From: Nemertoderma westbladi | Taxonomy: Eukaryota; Xenacoelomorpha; Nemertodermatida; Nemertodermatidae | DNA: 61,142 nucleotides | Direction of reading: 5' to 3' | Assembly (NCBI GenBank): GCA_032718475.1 | Contig: JAUCBJ010002484.1 | Span: 1-61,142 of the forward strand | In this document: positions 42,301 through 54,144 of the stretch, piece after piece | Numbering within the stretch: the first letter of the stretch is position 1 | Layout: every line of letters starts with the position of its first letter | Translations under genes and position numbers: made by a program | Notes under the pieces: model-generated | The model's database searches: none | What the model saw: the letters and a program-made list of their open reading frames with translations, nothing else | What the model was told of the DNA's origin: nothing

Positions 42301-42499
42301 TGATGTGAATTAAACAAAGAGCATGTTGGGGGAAAGTGGTTTATTCAGATGCCATTCTAGAATTGCTATAACACCATTGTTCTTCCCAGTGTTGACATTG
42401 GTACTGTCACAATCAGCTGCAAAACATTATAAATTTAAGATTGGTGCATTACATACATCATGTATTTATTTGACTTATTTTATTTATTTTGTTACATTA

Positions 42500-42720
42500 T
42501 GTCAACTTTTCAGCGTTCTGGTGAATTACTCGTAACGCTGCAAAGTATTCAATGGCATGGAAACAACTTCAACTACCGTATTCCAGAATGTATCATTTCA
42601 CTGTATTAAGGTTACTTTTCAGCGTTAAAGACACTTGTTTATTTATGTAAACCTCCCTCGCTGCGCTCGCTCGGTACATAAATAAACTCGGGTCATAACG
42701 CTGCAAAGTGCTACTTTGCA
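42500..42720. repeat. nested foldback repeats
   Basis: GTTTATTTATGTA (42637-42650) and TACATAAATAAAC form a 13-bp inverted pair around a CTCGCTGCGCTCGCTC core. Outside it TTTTCAGCGTT and AACGCTGCAAA form a second pair; the outer pair occurs twice (from 42507 and 42612). Confidence 0.6.
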
Positions 42721-43705
42721 CACAATGATGTAAATAGTTATTGTATTATTCCTTTACTTATTTAATTATAACTATAACCCTTATTTAATTACATTTTGTA
42801 AGTGGGTATTGTTTATATCTATGTACTGTATATTTTATAGTAGTAGACTAAATACCATAATACCATTCGATGTAGTTATTCTCTATCCATAGAGTGGAAG
42901 GGTTTACTGTGGAAGATCGGGATCACCCATGTTGGTGAACAGGTATTCCTTGGCTTAACGAGCCTAAAAGATTCACCCATTCATTACATAATATTTAATA
43001 CCGGTAGCTTTATATTACTTAGTCACATAACTTACCTACTAAGAGTTGATCCAATTTGGTGTCATTATTTTCCAGACATTCCGGAATAGACTTTGTAATG
43101 TTATGTGCACTACCCGTAGGTGATGTAGCATGACCAATAAAAATAAATTTGGTATAATCAGAAGCGCAAATGTATGCTCTTTAAGAATATAGAAAGTCCT
43201 CCGCAGCATACCTTGGTCAACTTTTTTTATAGCCATTTTCGTGAACCCTATCCATAAATATAATTAATTAATGTACATGATCTTCACTTGGAATATTTCA
43301 TTGTTGCTAAGAGACAATGTTATAATTCATAATACTTATCTGTTAATTACATACATAATTGTATACATAATGTAGACTGAAATTTACCGGTGTTAGCTAG
43401 TAGTTTACCCCACTCACGCCTGGTTGCTGGCGTTATATTGGTTGCAAGGCAAACAAAGCTTGAATTTGACCTATTAATATTATTATTACGTTCTCCAAAC
43501 TTAGTAATGATTTAGATCTGGGGTCTAGTTATGCATGTCTGACTCATCAACTGAACATACTGTAAGGGACATGCCTATCAAAATACTCGACTGGCTTGTA
43601 TGCACACTAGTTAGATGTGCTTAATTATTCTGAAAATATAATGGGGTATGGTAAATTCCATATTGACATCATCTCAACATTTCACAATAAAAAATTGCAT
43701 AATAT
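42721..43705. other. gene-free AT-rich stretch
   Basis: ORFs are short and unsupported; I see no clear element apart from scattered palindromes. Confidence 0.4.
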
Positions 43706-43707
43706 TA

Positions 43708-43901
43708 CTAAAATAATTGCCAATTAGGTTTTGACAAATTTTTCAAAAAATTCAATATTAAATTTTTTTAAATGGAAATATTTCATGATGAAATTATTCC
43801 TCAACATCGATGCAACATTAAATAATCAAAATATTATATTCTGGAACACTGTTGTGGTAGCTAGTAAAAATTTGCCAAAACCTAATTGGCAATTATTTTA
43901 G
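43708..43901. mobile_element. 194-bp MITE with near-perfect 36-bp inverted repeats and TA target duplication
   Basis: CTAAAATAATTGCCAATTAG begins at 43708 and its inverse ends at 43901; the arms differ at about one position. TA lies on both sides (43706-43707, 43902-43903). This fits a Tc1/mariner-type non-autonomous element. Single-stranded DNA or RNA from it would form a long hairpin. Confidence 0.8.
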
Positions 43902-44387
43902 TATGTAAATAATGCTCTAGAACAAAAAGAAATATTTAAATTTTAGAGAAATCTAACTACGCTTTACTATCACATTAAAGTAGTTAATAGTTTACAAAAT
44001 AAACAATTCATAACTGACTTTTTATTAGTAAAACTGGAGTTATTTATAGCAAGTTGTCTAGAACAAGAAAGTTTCATTAAAAGAGCAGTTTACTTGTTCA
44101 TGGATCGGCACTCTTGTCAAGCAAAAGGGTCCCAAAATGAGGTTTTTTCTAATACAAATTTTATACTTGGAAATACATTATAAATTGATTCTATCATGTT
44201 ATATTTCTGTTCTAGAAAATAAGTAGATATGTTTTTTTTTATGGTAGCTATTGTTTTTTTACTAGCTAGTATTTATTGAAATTATAAAAAAAAAAATAAA
44301 AAACTGGAGAAAGTTCTTAATTGAGTAATGAATGAACTAAAGGAAAGGTCTAGAACAGCAAAGTTGTGGCTTTCTTATATTGAGTGT

Positions 44388-44640
44388 GTTAACACCTTGA
44401 AGTTGTTCATTCGTGCAGAGAGAACCAGAGATTGGAATACGCATGGACTGATCTTATCATCGAACAAGTCATGATGAGATCTGTCAAGAGCAGAGGAGGT
44501 CTTACTAGAGGTCGAGGGATTACAGAATCTGTTAGATTGATGTGGGTATACAGTATCCATGAATGTGCCCAAGTGCATTATGCCATGACCACACTGACAG
44601 AACATTCTCTCAGGACCAGTAAACAGCATGTGGAGCTTAC
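44388..44640 (+). pseudogene. PIN-like nuclease family ORF, upstream fragment
   Basis: The frame reads LFIRAERTRDWNTHG, VKSRGGLTRGRGITESVRLM and TSKQHVEL. This is the start of a protein family repeated in many invertebrate genomes. It is interrupted at 44640 by a LINE; the text continues without loss at 45838 (ELTIARRTRDIDDM). The fragment is 5' truncated. Confidence 0.7.
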
Positions 44641-45837
44641 TACTACTACTACTACTACTAGGATCGGCATGCTGCATTGCAGCTGCCTTTTTAAGAATGC
44701 TGTGCCGGCTTGTCAACAAAATTGCACCGCCACAACTCCCTATCACCCATGACATTTGCTAGATCATCCGCATCTTTAAGGCCAGTGTCCTTTAAGATGC
44801 GTCTCAAGAAAGTCATGGGCTGTCCACCATGCTTATTCACTCCATGAGGCTGCCAAAGTACAAGATTATGCACTGGCTGGTCCTCACGGCGAAAGCAATG
44901 TCCTGCAAAGCGGAGGCGATTTTGTTCTAGTGTCAAGCTTGGGGGAACCAATGAGACACCTCCAATTTTATATAGTGTCTGGTTGGAGATGTGTGCAGTA
45001 CTTGACACAATTAACCCGGCGTAGCATTCTTGTGAATGTGCCATCCAGAGATTTGGTGTCCTCAGCAGTTAGAGCCCAGCATGGACTCCCGTAGAGGAGT
45101 ACTGGAACTACTGCTGCTCTAAATAATCGGACCTTAAGTTTCCGATTAATTCTCGGTGACTTCCAAATCCTGGAAAGCCTATTCAAGGCTGCCCATGCCT
45201 TTCCGTTACGTATTCGAAGGTCCTCACCTGACTTCTGGATCCATGATCCCAGGTAACAGAAGTCGTCCACATGCTCAAGCATACTATCCTTTGAGCTTAT
45301 GCTCATCCGATCAGAGACTTGCTGAGGACTTTCAAAGTTAACTGTCAGAATTTTGGTCTTTCTGGAGTTAATAAAAAGACCAACACTAGAAGCAGCATGT
45401 TCTAATGAGCTGAGGAGCCGTTGGGCTCCCTCTAATGATTCTGAGAGTACTCCTAAGTCATCAGCAAAGTCTAGATCAATTAGGTACTTGGCAGGATTTC
45501 CTCGACTTCTGGAGCCAGTAGGTGGAGTTATCATCACCCCATCATTATTATGATGATCTAAGGACATGCGTAGAACATAGTCAACCACCATAATGAACAA
45601 GAATGGTGCAAGTGTGTCTCCTTGGAGGACGCCCCATAACACTTCAAATGGTTCTGTGTCACCGTCAACAGTAGACAAAATGTTGTCGAACCATCGTATA
45701 CTGATCTGATTGCTGCAATAATTTCATCAGGAATCCCATATAATGAAAGTATGCTGAACATACGTGACCAAGAGACTGAATCAAAGGCCTTGAAGAAGTC
45801 AACAAAGATAACAGCCAGATGCCTGTCTTTCTTTTTT
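44629..45837 (-). mobile_element. LINE insertion inside the PIN-like ORF
   Basis: A 5'-truncated minus-strand LINE runs from its (TAG)n tail at about 44641 to about 45830. Its RT text includes FVDFFKAFDSVSW, GVLQGDTLAPFLFIMVVDY, FADDLGVLSES and RLRFAGHCFRRED. Frameshifts near 45670 and 45005 break it. TGGAGCTTACT is present at both ends (44627-44638 and 45837-45848), an 11-12-bp target duplication. The clade is not assigned. Confidence 0.85.
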
Positions 45838-47260
45838 GGAGCTTACTATTGCAAGAAGAACAAGGGATATTGACGACATGGTTGAAATTATCAATTGGAT
45901 ATCCCAAAATAACCCATTTGACTCAAAACCTCCCTGGGTTGCGATCATTATCATCATGGTAATGGGATGCGAGAAATGCATAAAGATTGAAGGACAAGCT
46001 ATTCATATTGATCCAAATATGGTCCAAATATGATTCACAACTTATCATTGTTATGGAAAGATTTTCCAACTTCAGTATTCAAGGATTCTCAGATGCGAAA
46101 AACAAACAAAGCGGTTCTAGCACATCACCTTACTGTTGGTATTCCAGAAACCCGTTCACCAGAACATGCTACACATGTTTTAGATGGTGGTGCTCTACTT
46201 CAAAGGGTATGGTGGATACCAAAAGCTATGTACAGAGATATAGGTGCTCAATATCTGAAATATATTGAAGCAAATTATGGCCCATCCAACATTGTCTTTG
46301 ATGGATACAATGCATGGATCAATAAAAGACCCAGAACATCAGCGAAGGTAAGGAAAACATCTGCCAACATTCAAATTTGCGATGACTTGCAAGTAGCCCT
46401 CAAGTAGTCCCTCAAAATGTGTTTTTGTACAACGAGAAGAATAAAGATCAGTTGATAAAGATGTTGTCTCGTCTCTTTACAGCAGATGGACACTCAGTAG
46501 TTCAAAGTGAAGGCGATGCAGACACCGAGATTGTCTTTGAAGCACTGCGATTGGCTGCCAAAGGAGACACTGTGATTCTGGTAGCTGATGACACCGATAT
46601 TCTTGTTATTTTGTTATTGGATGTGACTCAACTTCTGCAATATTTGGGCATGGTAAATGTGAGCTAATTAAACTCATTTACAGATCACAAGAGATCCTTC
46701 GCTGTTGTGAAACGATAAATAATGAAAATTCTTCACAAACCGATGTTGCGAGTGCAGGGCAAAATATATTTAATAAAATGTATTCCGGAAAACCTGGGGA
46801 TTCACTTGATACACTCAGATATATCCTTTATATGGAGTTTGCTGCGACATCAACCAAGAAGTTGCAACCTGATCGACTTCTCCCTAATGAACGAACAGCA
46901 TTATTCCACTCCCTTCGAGTTCACCTGCAAGTTGTTGTATGGAAGAGTCTTGGTAAGTGTCTACTGGATCCTTACCAGTGGGGGTGGGAGGTGCAGAATA
47001 ATAAGTACATACCTGTAATGACGGATTTAGATCCTGCTCCGGAGGAAATTCTGCATTTTATAAGATGTAAGTGTAAGATCTCATCGAGAAATTGCTGTGG
47101 CACAAAGCAATGTTCTTGTCGAATACACGGGCTGACATGTGTAACTGCTTGCAGTGACTGCCGAGGAACTGATTGCAGTAATATAATCCAAGTCGTGCTA
47201 GACCAAGAAGGAGAAGCGGACGAATATGAAGATGGTACAACGTTATATAGTTCTGGATAG
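45838..47260 (+). pseudogene. PIN-like nuclease / Cys-rich repeated-family protein, broken
   Basis: In order: TIARRTRDIDDMVEIINWIS, CEKCIKIEGQAIHI, THVLDGGALLQRVWW, NIVFDGYNAW (45.8-46.4 kb); then SVVQSEGDADTEIVFEAL and VILVADDTDILVILL, acidic motifs typical of PIN/FEN-type nucleases (46.42-46.67 kb). The last part is YSGKPGDSLDTLRY, DPYQWGWEV and a Cys-rich end CKCKISSRNCCGTKQCSCR...GLTCVTACSDC. Stops near 46032, 46405 and 46665 and frame changes break it into at least four pieces. I know the family only as an unnamed, transposon-like multicopy ORF, so the nuclease call rests on the acidic motifs. Confidence 0.65.
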
Positions 47261-48048
47261 ATACTTTTATAATGGCTGAAATTTTTTTTTAAGACAAATT
47301 ATTAAATTTTATTATTATAATATTAACAATTAATATTAACAAAAATAACATATTTTTATTATTAACTCTTTTCTAATAACATTATTATATTTATTTTTCT
47401 ATTTATTAACAATCATTATTTATAAATAACATTAATTGTTTATTTAAGTAACATTAATTATTACAGATATGGTTTAATAAAAGGTGTATAGATACAATTG
47501 TTCCACTAATAAAGGGTGATATTATTTATTATAATAACTTTGGTTCATGATAAACTATAGGTATATTATACATTTTCAATATTTCTAATATAAATTGATT
47601 ATATTTAATAATTATTATATTTTTGGTTTAATAAACTATCATTTCTTCAATTTATAAATATTAATACCGGGAATAGGAGTTACCATGGTAGGAGTAGGGG
47701 TGGTCCCTTTTCCTCAAGATGGCGAAATCGATGGTTGATATTTATTATTAAACTTTATGTTATATATAGATAACAAAGACAATGCACGCAGGTGTTGATA
47801 ACCATATTGTAGTGCACGCCTGTGATATAACTGACCGTTACTTAATGTAGGCCTACTGTAAGCAAAACAACGTATTATAGGCTACACATAATATTATATA
47901 ATACATAAATTGATAATAATATAATGTTATGGCAGAAAATAAACTAACTAAATTAAACTGATAATAGTGACACTACAATATACCTATTTACTTAATCAGT
48001 ATGGTTAACAGTACCAAAACTAATATTGCTTGGATTCCGCTACGATAT
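47261..48048. other. AT-rich spacer
   Basis: No coding content. Near 47690-47740 it holds CCATGGTAGGAGTAGGGG and CCTCAAGATGGCGAAATCGA, which recur at 49760-49815 on the other side of the CR1 ORF. This suggests that the CR1 copy sits in a pre-existing repeat. Confidence 0.5.
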
Positions 48049-49713
48049 TTATAAACAACTGTTAAACTCCCGACAACGTGAACAGTGACAACATGTCATG
48101 TATGTACATGGGTTATCGCAGTCAAATATGGGCATCCTTACTCGACTGTAATGCAAAAACAGTTGACGTTTAAATACTGAAAGCTTCTTGATTTTCCGGA
48201 TTGCAAGAGGTAGATTATTCCACTCCTTCCCAATCCGGTTACAGAAAGAAGCATAAAACGTTTCAGTATGGCAAAGATTACCGAATATTCTAGGATCCAC
48301 GCCCCAGCTACGTTCTCTAATAGCAGGTAGTGCAACGTCAAAGCGATTATAGACAACACCATGATAAAATAGGAGATCTAAGATCTCTTTCCGATAGCAA
48401 ATTGGAGTTAGATTTAAATTGCCTAACCTCTCGCTGTATGAGAGATCATGCTGATACCCACAAAGGCTGCGAGTTACACGTCGCTGAACCCCTTCCAGTC
48501 GAAGGCGGTTATGTTTGATGTGTGTGTCCCACACTGGACTGGCGTACTCCAATTTACTACGGCACAACGAAACAAATAACTTTTTCATTAGTTCACCATG
48601 TGAACTATCACACACTCTCCTTATCATTAACCAAGTTTTATTCGTCCTACCAACAACGTTATCAATGTGCGCTGACCAATATAGGTTCCCGGTGATTTTC
48701 AAACCTAGATCGGTGAAACTAGTTACACGACCAAGTGGGTGGCCCCTCAAATTATAAAAATATAAATTTAGGAATTTCTTCCTAGTTATAGTTAGCACCT
48801 TGCATTTCTTAGTGTTAAAACTCATACCCCATGTCGGCCATGTCTCGCTCCAAACAAGTAATTTATCTAAGCTGCCTTGTAGGTCCCAGCAGTCTGTAAC
48901 AGATTTTATTTCAGAGAAAAGCTTAGAGTCATCAGCATAAAGAGAAACCGTGTGGTCTCTTTCTGCCACACGCGGCATGTCATTGATATACATACTGAAC
49001 AAAATGGGCCCCAACAAGGACCCCTGTGGGACCCCTGACCGCACATCTAGCCAATAGGAAACTGAGCCATTGTGTGACACACATTGCCTACGGTTTGATA
49101 AATATGATTCCATCAATTTCAGTATTGCACCACTAAAACCAAAGCTTTTTAGCTTATGAATCAATAACGTATGGGGTACACTATCAAATGCCTTGGAAAA
49201 ATCCAAGTACAGCACATCTACCTGCCCACCATTATCTAAAATCTTACCAATAGTATGATATGCACCAATGAGCTGGGTCACTGTTGAGCGACCAGCACAG
49301 AAACCATGTTGACTAAGAGAGAACAGTGGTTTAATCTGATATATGATGTGATCACATAAACATCGTTCATATACTTTAGATATAACTGACAACAAAGACA
49401 CTGGCCTATAGTTGTCAGCAATATTACGCTCTAGCTTCTTATATACGGGAATAACCACTGCACTCTTCCAAGCCTCAGGAAAAATACCTGTCGCCAGTGA
49501 CAAATTAAATATATTGCACAATGACTCACTTAATTCATCTGCACACTGAATTAGAACAATGGGTGGAATTGCATCAAAGCCTGCAGCCTTGTTGCTATTT
49601 AAAGATCGTAAAATCTTGAGCACATGTTGTGGAGAAAAGCATGTGCTTTCCAGATTACAATTCCGCCAACTAAAAATGTATGGTAGCACATATGGCGAAT
49701 CACCGGTTGCCAT
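48049..49713 (-). CDS. CR1-like LINE reverse transcriptase, intact but 5' truncated
   Basis: The ORF has 554 codons without a stop. RT motifs occur in order: NSNKAAGFDAIPP, VVIPVYKK, NYRPVSLLSVISKVYER, QHGFCAGRSTVTQL, LYLDFSKAFDSVPH (first catalytic Asp), SGVPQGSLLGPILFSMYIND, SLYADDSKLF (catalytic YADD) and FTDLGLKI. The C-terminal CHCSRCREFNSC cluster is unusual. The endonuclease domain is absent, and the first codons (MATG) probably come from the flanking repeat, so this is a 5'-truncated insertion. Motif pattern fits the CR1/Jockey group. The unbroken frame implies fairly recent insertion. Confidence 0.8.
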   Translation of the reverse strand: MATGDSPYVLPYIFSWRNCNLESTCFSPQHVLKILRSLNSNKAAGFDAIPPIVLIQCADELSESLCNIFNLSLATGIFPEAWKSAVVIPVYKKLERNIADNYRPVSLLSVISKVYERCLCDHIIYQIKPLFSLSQHGFCAGRSTVTQLIGAYHTIGKILDNGGQVDVLYLDFSKAFDSVPHTLLIHKLKSFGFSGAILKLMESYLSNRRQCVSHNGSVSYWLDVRSGVPQGSLLGPILFSMYINDMPRVAERDHTVSLYADDSKLFSEIKSVTDCWDLQGSLDKLLVWSETWPTWGMSFNTKKCKVLTITRKKFLNLYFYNLRGHPLGRVTSFTDLGLKITGNLYWSAHIDNVVGRTNKTWLMIRRVCDSSHGELMKKLFVSLCRSKLEYASPVWDTHIKHNRLRLEGVQRRVTRSLCGYQHDLSYSERLGNLNLTPICYRKEILDLLFYHGVVYNRFDVALPAIRERSWGVDPRIFGNLCHTETFYASFCNRIGKEWNNLPLAIRKIKKLSVFKRQLFLHYSRVRMPIFDCDNPCTYMTCCHCSRCREFNSCL

Positions 49714-49940
49714 AGTAACTGAGACTTGAAAATATTATCAATAAATTTTCCATAGTCGATATAGTGGGGTTAGGAGTTGGTTCCGTTGCCTCAAGATGGC
49801 CAAATCGATGGTTGATATGGTGAATCTACCAGTTGCCATGGTAACTGAGAATTGAAAATATGTTCAATGAATTCTCCGTTGGCGATATAGTGGGGGTAGG
49901 AGCTAGCCCAGTTGCTTTAAATGTAATTATATCTATTCTT
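49700..49940. repeat. duplicated ~145-bp unit flanking the CR1 5' end
   Basis: GTTGCCATAGTAACTGAGA (49707) and GTTGCCATGGTAACTGAGA (49836) start two related units, each continuing with a GATATAGTGGGG and GTAGGAG block. Confidence 0.65.
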
Positions 49941-50473
49941 ATGTCGGTTGCTATGGAAACGGGATTTGTGAGAGTTGCCCACCCTATTGAAGAGAGGACT
50001 TTTCAGAGTAGTTGTGTAACTTGTTTTTTTTCGTCCACACAGACAAACACCAGAAATAACGTTACCATTAATTAATGATTCTTAACAATCAGCAGCTTTG
50101 GAAACCTCTAGAATCAGAATTACCAAACCAAAGGCAAAACTTACAGATTAAAATTTTTACTACTTGTACTTTTCGTTCTGGTACACCAGAATGGTACTAA
50201 AAATGATGTTTGCATTTTCCAGAAATATTTGTATCTAGTTTCATTGTGATCAGCTATCTCGAAAACCCATATACATTCAGAATTATCAAAACAAACGTAA
50301 CAATTTTAGTTTAGCATTTTTATGTACTTGTACTTTTTCGTCCTGTGGGAGCAAGATAGCACCAAATATATTTTTAACAAGTTTTATCATGACGATTTCT
50401 TTGAGATGCTATGATGGCTTAACAAATAATATTTTTGGCACCACCATGTAATCCACAATTTGCATGCTGTAAC
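49941..50473. other. gene-free spacer
   Basis: Contains two diverged copies of a segment (about 50095-50230 and 50270-50400: AGAATTA-CCAAA-C, CTTGTACTTTT-CGT-CTG). No ORF is supported. Confidence 0.4.
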
Positions 50474-51005
50474 TCAGAAGTTCATTAAGAATGCCATTTC
50501 CTGAGGAATGTAGAAGTTAACTGTCAAAATGTTGGTTTTCTTGGAGGTAACATGGTCTACCAACCCTAAAAATAGCCTATTATAATGAGCAAGAGGCCAT
50601 TGGGCTCCATCTAGTGTTTCTGAGAGTACTCCTAGGTCATCAGCAAAGTCTGATCTGTTGGGTGTATTTCTTCGATTTCTGCAGCCAGTAGGTGGTGTTA
50701 CCATCATACCCCATCCATGATAATGGTGATCTATGGGATATGCGTATCACATAGACTACGACAATTATCAATAGGAATAGTGCAAGTGTGTCTCCCTGGA
50801 GGACTCCCCATAACACTTCGAATGGATCTGTTTCACCATCAATGCTAGACACAAATGTCGTCGAACCATCGTATACTGATCTGATGCTGCAATAATTTCA
50901 TCAGGAATCCCACATGCTACCATTAAGCTAAACATACTTGGTCGGGAGACTGAGTCGAAGGCATTAAAGAACTCAACAAAGATAACAGCCAGATGTCGGT
51001 TTTTT
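50474..51005 (-). mobile_element. decayed LINE fragment of the 44641 family
   Basis: Minus-strand pieces DPFEVLWGVLQGDTLA and FADDLGVLSETLDGAQWPL match the LINE at 44629-45837; stops and shifts are frequent. Confidence 0.75.
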
Positions 51006-51607
51006 TTATAACTCTTCGATTATCCTTCTAAGTGCCAAAATGGGTTTCATGGTCCCACGGATAAATATCCTATGGATAAAGAACTGCAGAAAAGGAAGTT
51101 AGGAAATGCAATATTGTAAAATATTAGTTTATTTGTTGTATAACTTTTTAAAATATATATTGTTTGCTATTACTAGTTTCCAAATAATATTATTCAATCA
51201 ATTACTTTTTAAAACAGGTGCCTCATAATAATAGGTTCATTAATATGTCATCTTCAGTCATATTTATCTTACAAATCCGTGCATTGTGTATATATTATGC
51301 AACTTGTTAGTCCAATATATATATCAGAACTATTGCCTCATATCAAATATTATTTCGGGCTCGCATATGGTGTAACTTAGCATACATTTAATTACCGGTT
51401 AACAGTACTTACATGAAGGCTTTTTACTGTATTTTATAGATATAAAATGTGTAAAAGTGTAAAGTTATTAAAAATATAGTTTCACATTTCAGTGTTTACC
51501 GAGCGCCATCGCCAGCGAGGTTAATAAATGGTCGATAAATGCAAAATTTAGTTTGATCATCCTAAGTTATGTTTAAATGACTTAATAAATTTATACAGTC
51601 TATGAAT
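51006..51607. other. gene-free AT-rich spacer
   Basis: I see nothing beyond short AT repeats. Confidence 0.35.
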
Positions 51608-52215
51608 GTCAAAAAATAAGCAGGTAAACAACTTACAGTCTTACACCCCACAAACTAACAAAAAACATTAAAACATGACATTAAACGCAGGCCACTAGGG
51701 CAATCGAAAACCATAAACAATACAAACAAAAAAACGACATAAACAACAAACAAAAACAAAAAACAAATATATTAAACATGCTCAACATACAGGTATGTAT
51801 CGCACCCTAACCGTAACCTTACCGCCATACACTAAATGATACCGGTTTATACTGCACAAAAGCTAAGCCTATATTTTATAAGAAAATATATGACATTTTG
51901 TCGCCGCAAAGTGGTAGAACTAGGGCAAATATAATTAATTTTAAAAAATTTGGTTGCGTTTCGGTGCCTGAGACCTAGTACAGTATGCGGTAATCTCAGA
52001 CATCTCCTCAGCTGGACAAAGTAATACCCAAAGCCTATCTATACTGCACCAATGACCTACTATAATCGCACCAAACTCTGTTACCACTCTCCCAAACAGA
52101 CATCAGACCGCAGAACAATGAAACCAATATGGTAAGTGAATCTATGTTACCTAATGGAAAACTGGTACGTAGCTAGGGTATACAACACACACACGCGCAG
52201 TACAAAACATATTAG
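51608..52215 (-). mobile_element. UTR-only derivative of the neighbouring LINE
   Basis: Read on the minus strand it consists of block B (52215-52075), block C (about 52020-51905) and block A (51905-51608). The same blocks on the plus strand border the endonuclease LINE at 52240-54620 in the order A, B, coding, C, A. The copy therefore has both ends but no coding middle. Such forms arise by internal deletion. Confidence 0.6.
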
Positions 52216-52239
52216 ATTTTATAAAAATACATAAAAATA

Positions 52240-52560
52240 ATAAAAATACAAAATGTCATATATTTTCTTATAAAATATAGGCTTAGCTTTTGCGCAGTAT
52301 AAACCGGTATCATTTAGTGTATGGCAGTTAGGTTACGGTTAGGGTGCGACTCATACCTGTATGTTGAACATGTTTAATATATATATATTTTTTTTTTGTT
52401 GTTGTTTATGTCATTTTTTGTTTGTATAGTTTGTGGTTTTCGATGGCCCTAGTGGCTGAGTACTATTTTGGTAAGACTCTAGTTGTTTACCTGTTTATTT
52501 TTTATATACATACAACAAGCCTCCTGTTAGTCAGTATGTCACATGCGACCTTTAATTATC
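52240..52560 (+). repeat. block A, first direct copy
   Basis: It contains AAAATATAGGCTTAGC, TATAAACCGGTATCATTTAG, GGTTACGGTTAGGGTGCGA and ATGGCCCTAGTGGCTGAG. The second direct copy is at 54262-54620. Confidence 0.75.
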
Positions 52561-52611
52561 ATTTCATGAAGTAGAGCAGAATTTGCGACATTGCTGCAAG
52601 TTAAAAAATGT

Positions 52612-54140
52612 AATATGTTTTGTAATGCGCGTGTGTATACCCTAGCTATGTACCAGTTTTTATATTGGGTAACATAGATTCACTTACTATATTTGTTTCA
52701 TTGTTCTGCAATCTGATGTCTGTTTTGGGAGAATGGTAACAGAGTTTGGTGCGATTATTTGATGATGGCTGATGATGGAAATTTGATGTACTAACTTTTT
52801 CCGAAACTTTTCTCACTGACGACCACGCTCTTATTAACCTTATCAAAATTGCTGGATATCAAGACCCAATTTTAACGAACCGATCATATGGGAAAAAATT
52901 AAACCGTGGCGGTACAGCAATTTTCGATTCAAATAACCTTGAATTCAGTGGTTGTCCCGATATCCAGATGGCTGGACTCGAGAGTACTTGGGTAAAAATT
53001 AAACGTCCCCGTAATTCCAAACCTCTTATAATTGGTACAATCTATCGCCCCGACTCTGTAGCTCACGCTGAATTTCCAACAGTACTGGACTCAACCCTCT
53101 CTAACCTTTCTAAAAATAACCTTAACATTGTTATAACTGGTGATATGAATATTAACCTATTAAACCGAACACTGATTCATCTTCCTATATCGATCTACTG
53201 ACCTCTTATGGTTTCGTCCAATTAATAAATCAACCTACTCGAATTTTTCACTCTGAACTTCCAGGACGTACCATTCACTATGAAACACTAATCGACCATA
53301 TCTTTACTAACATCATAACTTACTCAACTAATTCCAGTACAATTTCTTGTAAAATTGGCACCAGCGACCACCAACCCACCTTTGTTATTCTCGAAAAATA
53401 CTCCTCTTTTACCATTGCCCCTAAACCAACATTTAAGTTCGATTTCTCAAACTTCAATCCATCTGTAATCTTCTCTGAGCACTAGTACCTTTACTAATAA
53501 CTTGAACACTTCCGATAAATTCGACAACTTTTACAATGACCTTAATAACATCTGTTCTAGATACGTCCCCCATACCGCAGTCCCTCCTCATTCCATTCCA
53601 CTTAAACCATGAATGACCTATAACCTAATTAACTGTACCCTTACAAAAAATAAGCTGTACCGTGCCTATATTAAAAACCCCTCTCACACTAATCTCTTAG
53701 TTTTTACAACTTACCGCAACCGAGTAATTAACCGCTACACTCCGTACTGCTGAAAATAATTATTACGCTAGACATGTTAAAACTAATGCCGGCAATATTA
53801 AGAAAACCTGGTTTATAATTAATTCCGCTTTAAATAGAAACAATAAATCCAAACTCCCTACTAAACTTACAGTTAAAACCGATCTTAATATTGAAACGAT
53901 TACTGACCCATCTTCCATAGCCGAGATTTTTAATATACACTTCTCCACTATTGGACAATCACTAGCCAGTACTATTCCTACATCGCCGCGCAGACCAACC
54001 CGACATATTAACCCACCTCGTAACTCTTTCTCCCTAATCGAAACCTGCCCCGTTGAAGTTGAATTCAAACTATTCCAGCTAGACCCCACACTTCTTCTAA
54101 CGACCCATTTCCAACTAGATTGCTCATTCTGGCTGCTAAA
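52612..54140 (+). pseudogene. LINE with AP-endonuclease domain, decayed
   Basis: After block B (52612-52770) the text reads TETFLTDDHALINLIKIAGY, GGTAIF, ESTWVKIK, IIGTIYRPDS and NIVITGDMNINLL, which is an AP-type endonuclease of an L2/CR1-like LINE. QPTRIF, IDHIFTN and ISCKIGTSDHQPTF follow after a frameshift near 53190. Then comes the linker (KNKLYRAYIKNPSHTNLL; PSSIAEIFNIHFSTIGQSLA) with many stops. The RT proper is missing. Metal and catalytic residues GDxN and SDH are still visible. Confidence 0.75.
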
Positions 54141-54144
54141 CCAT

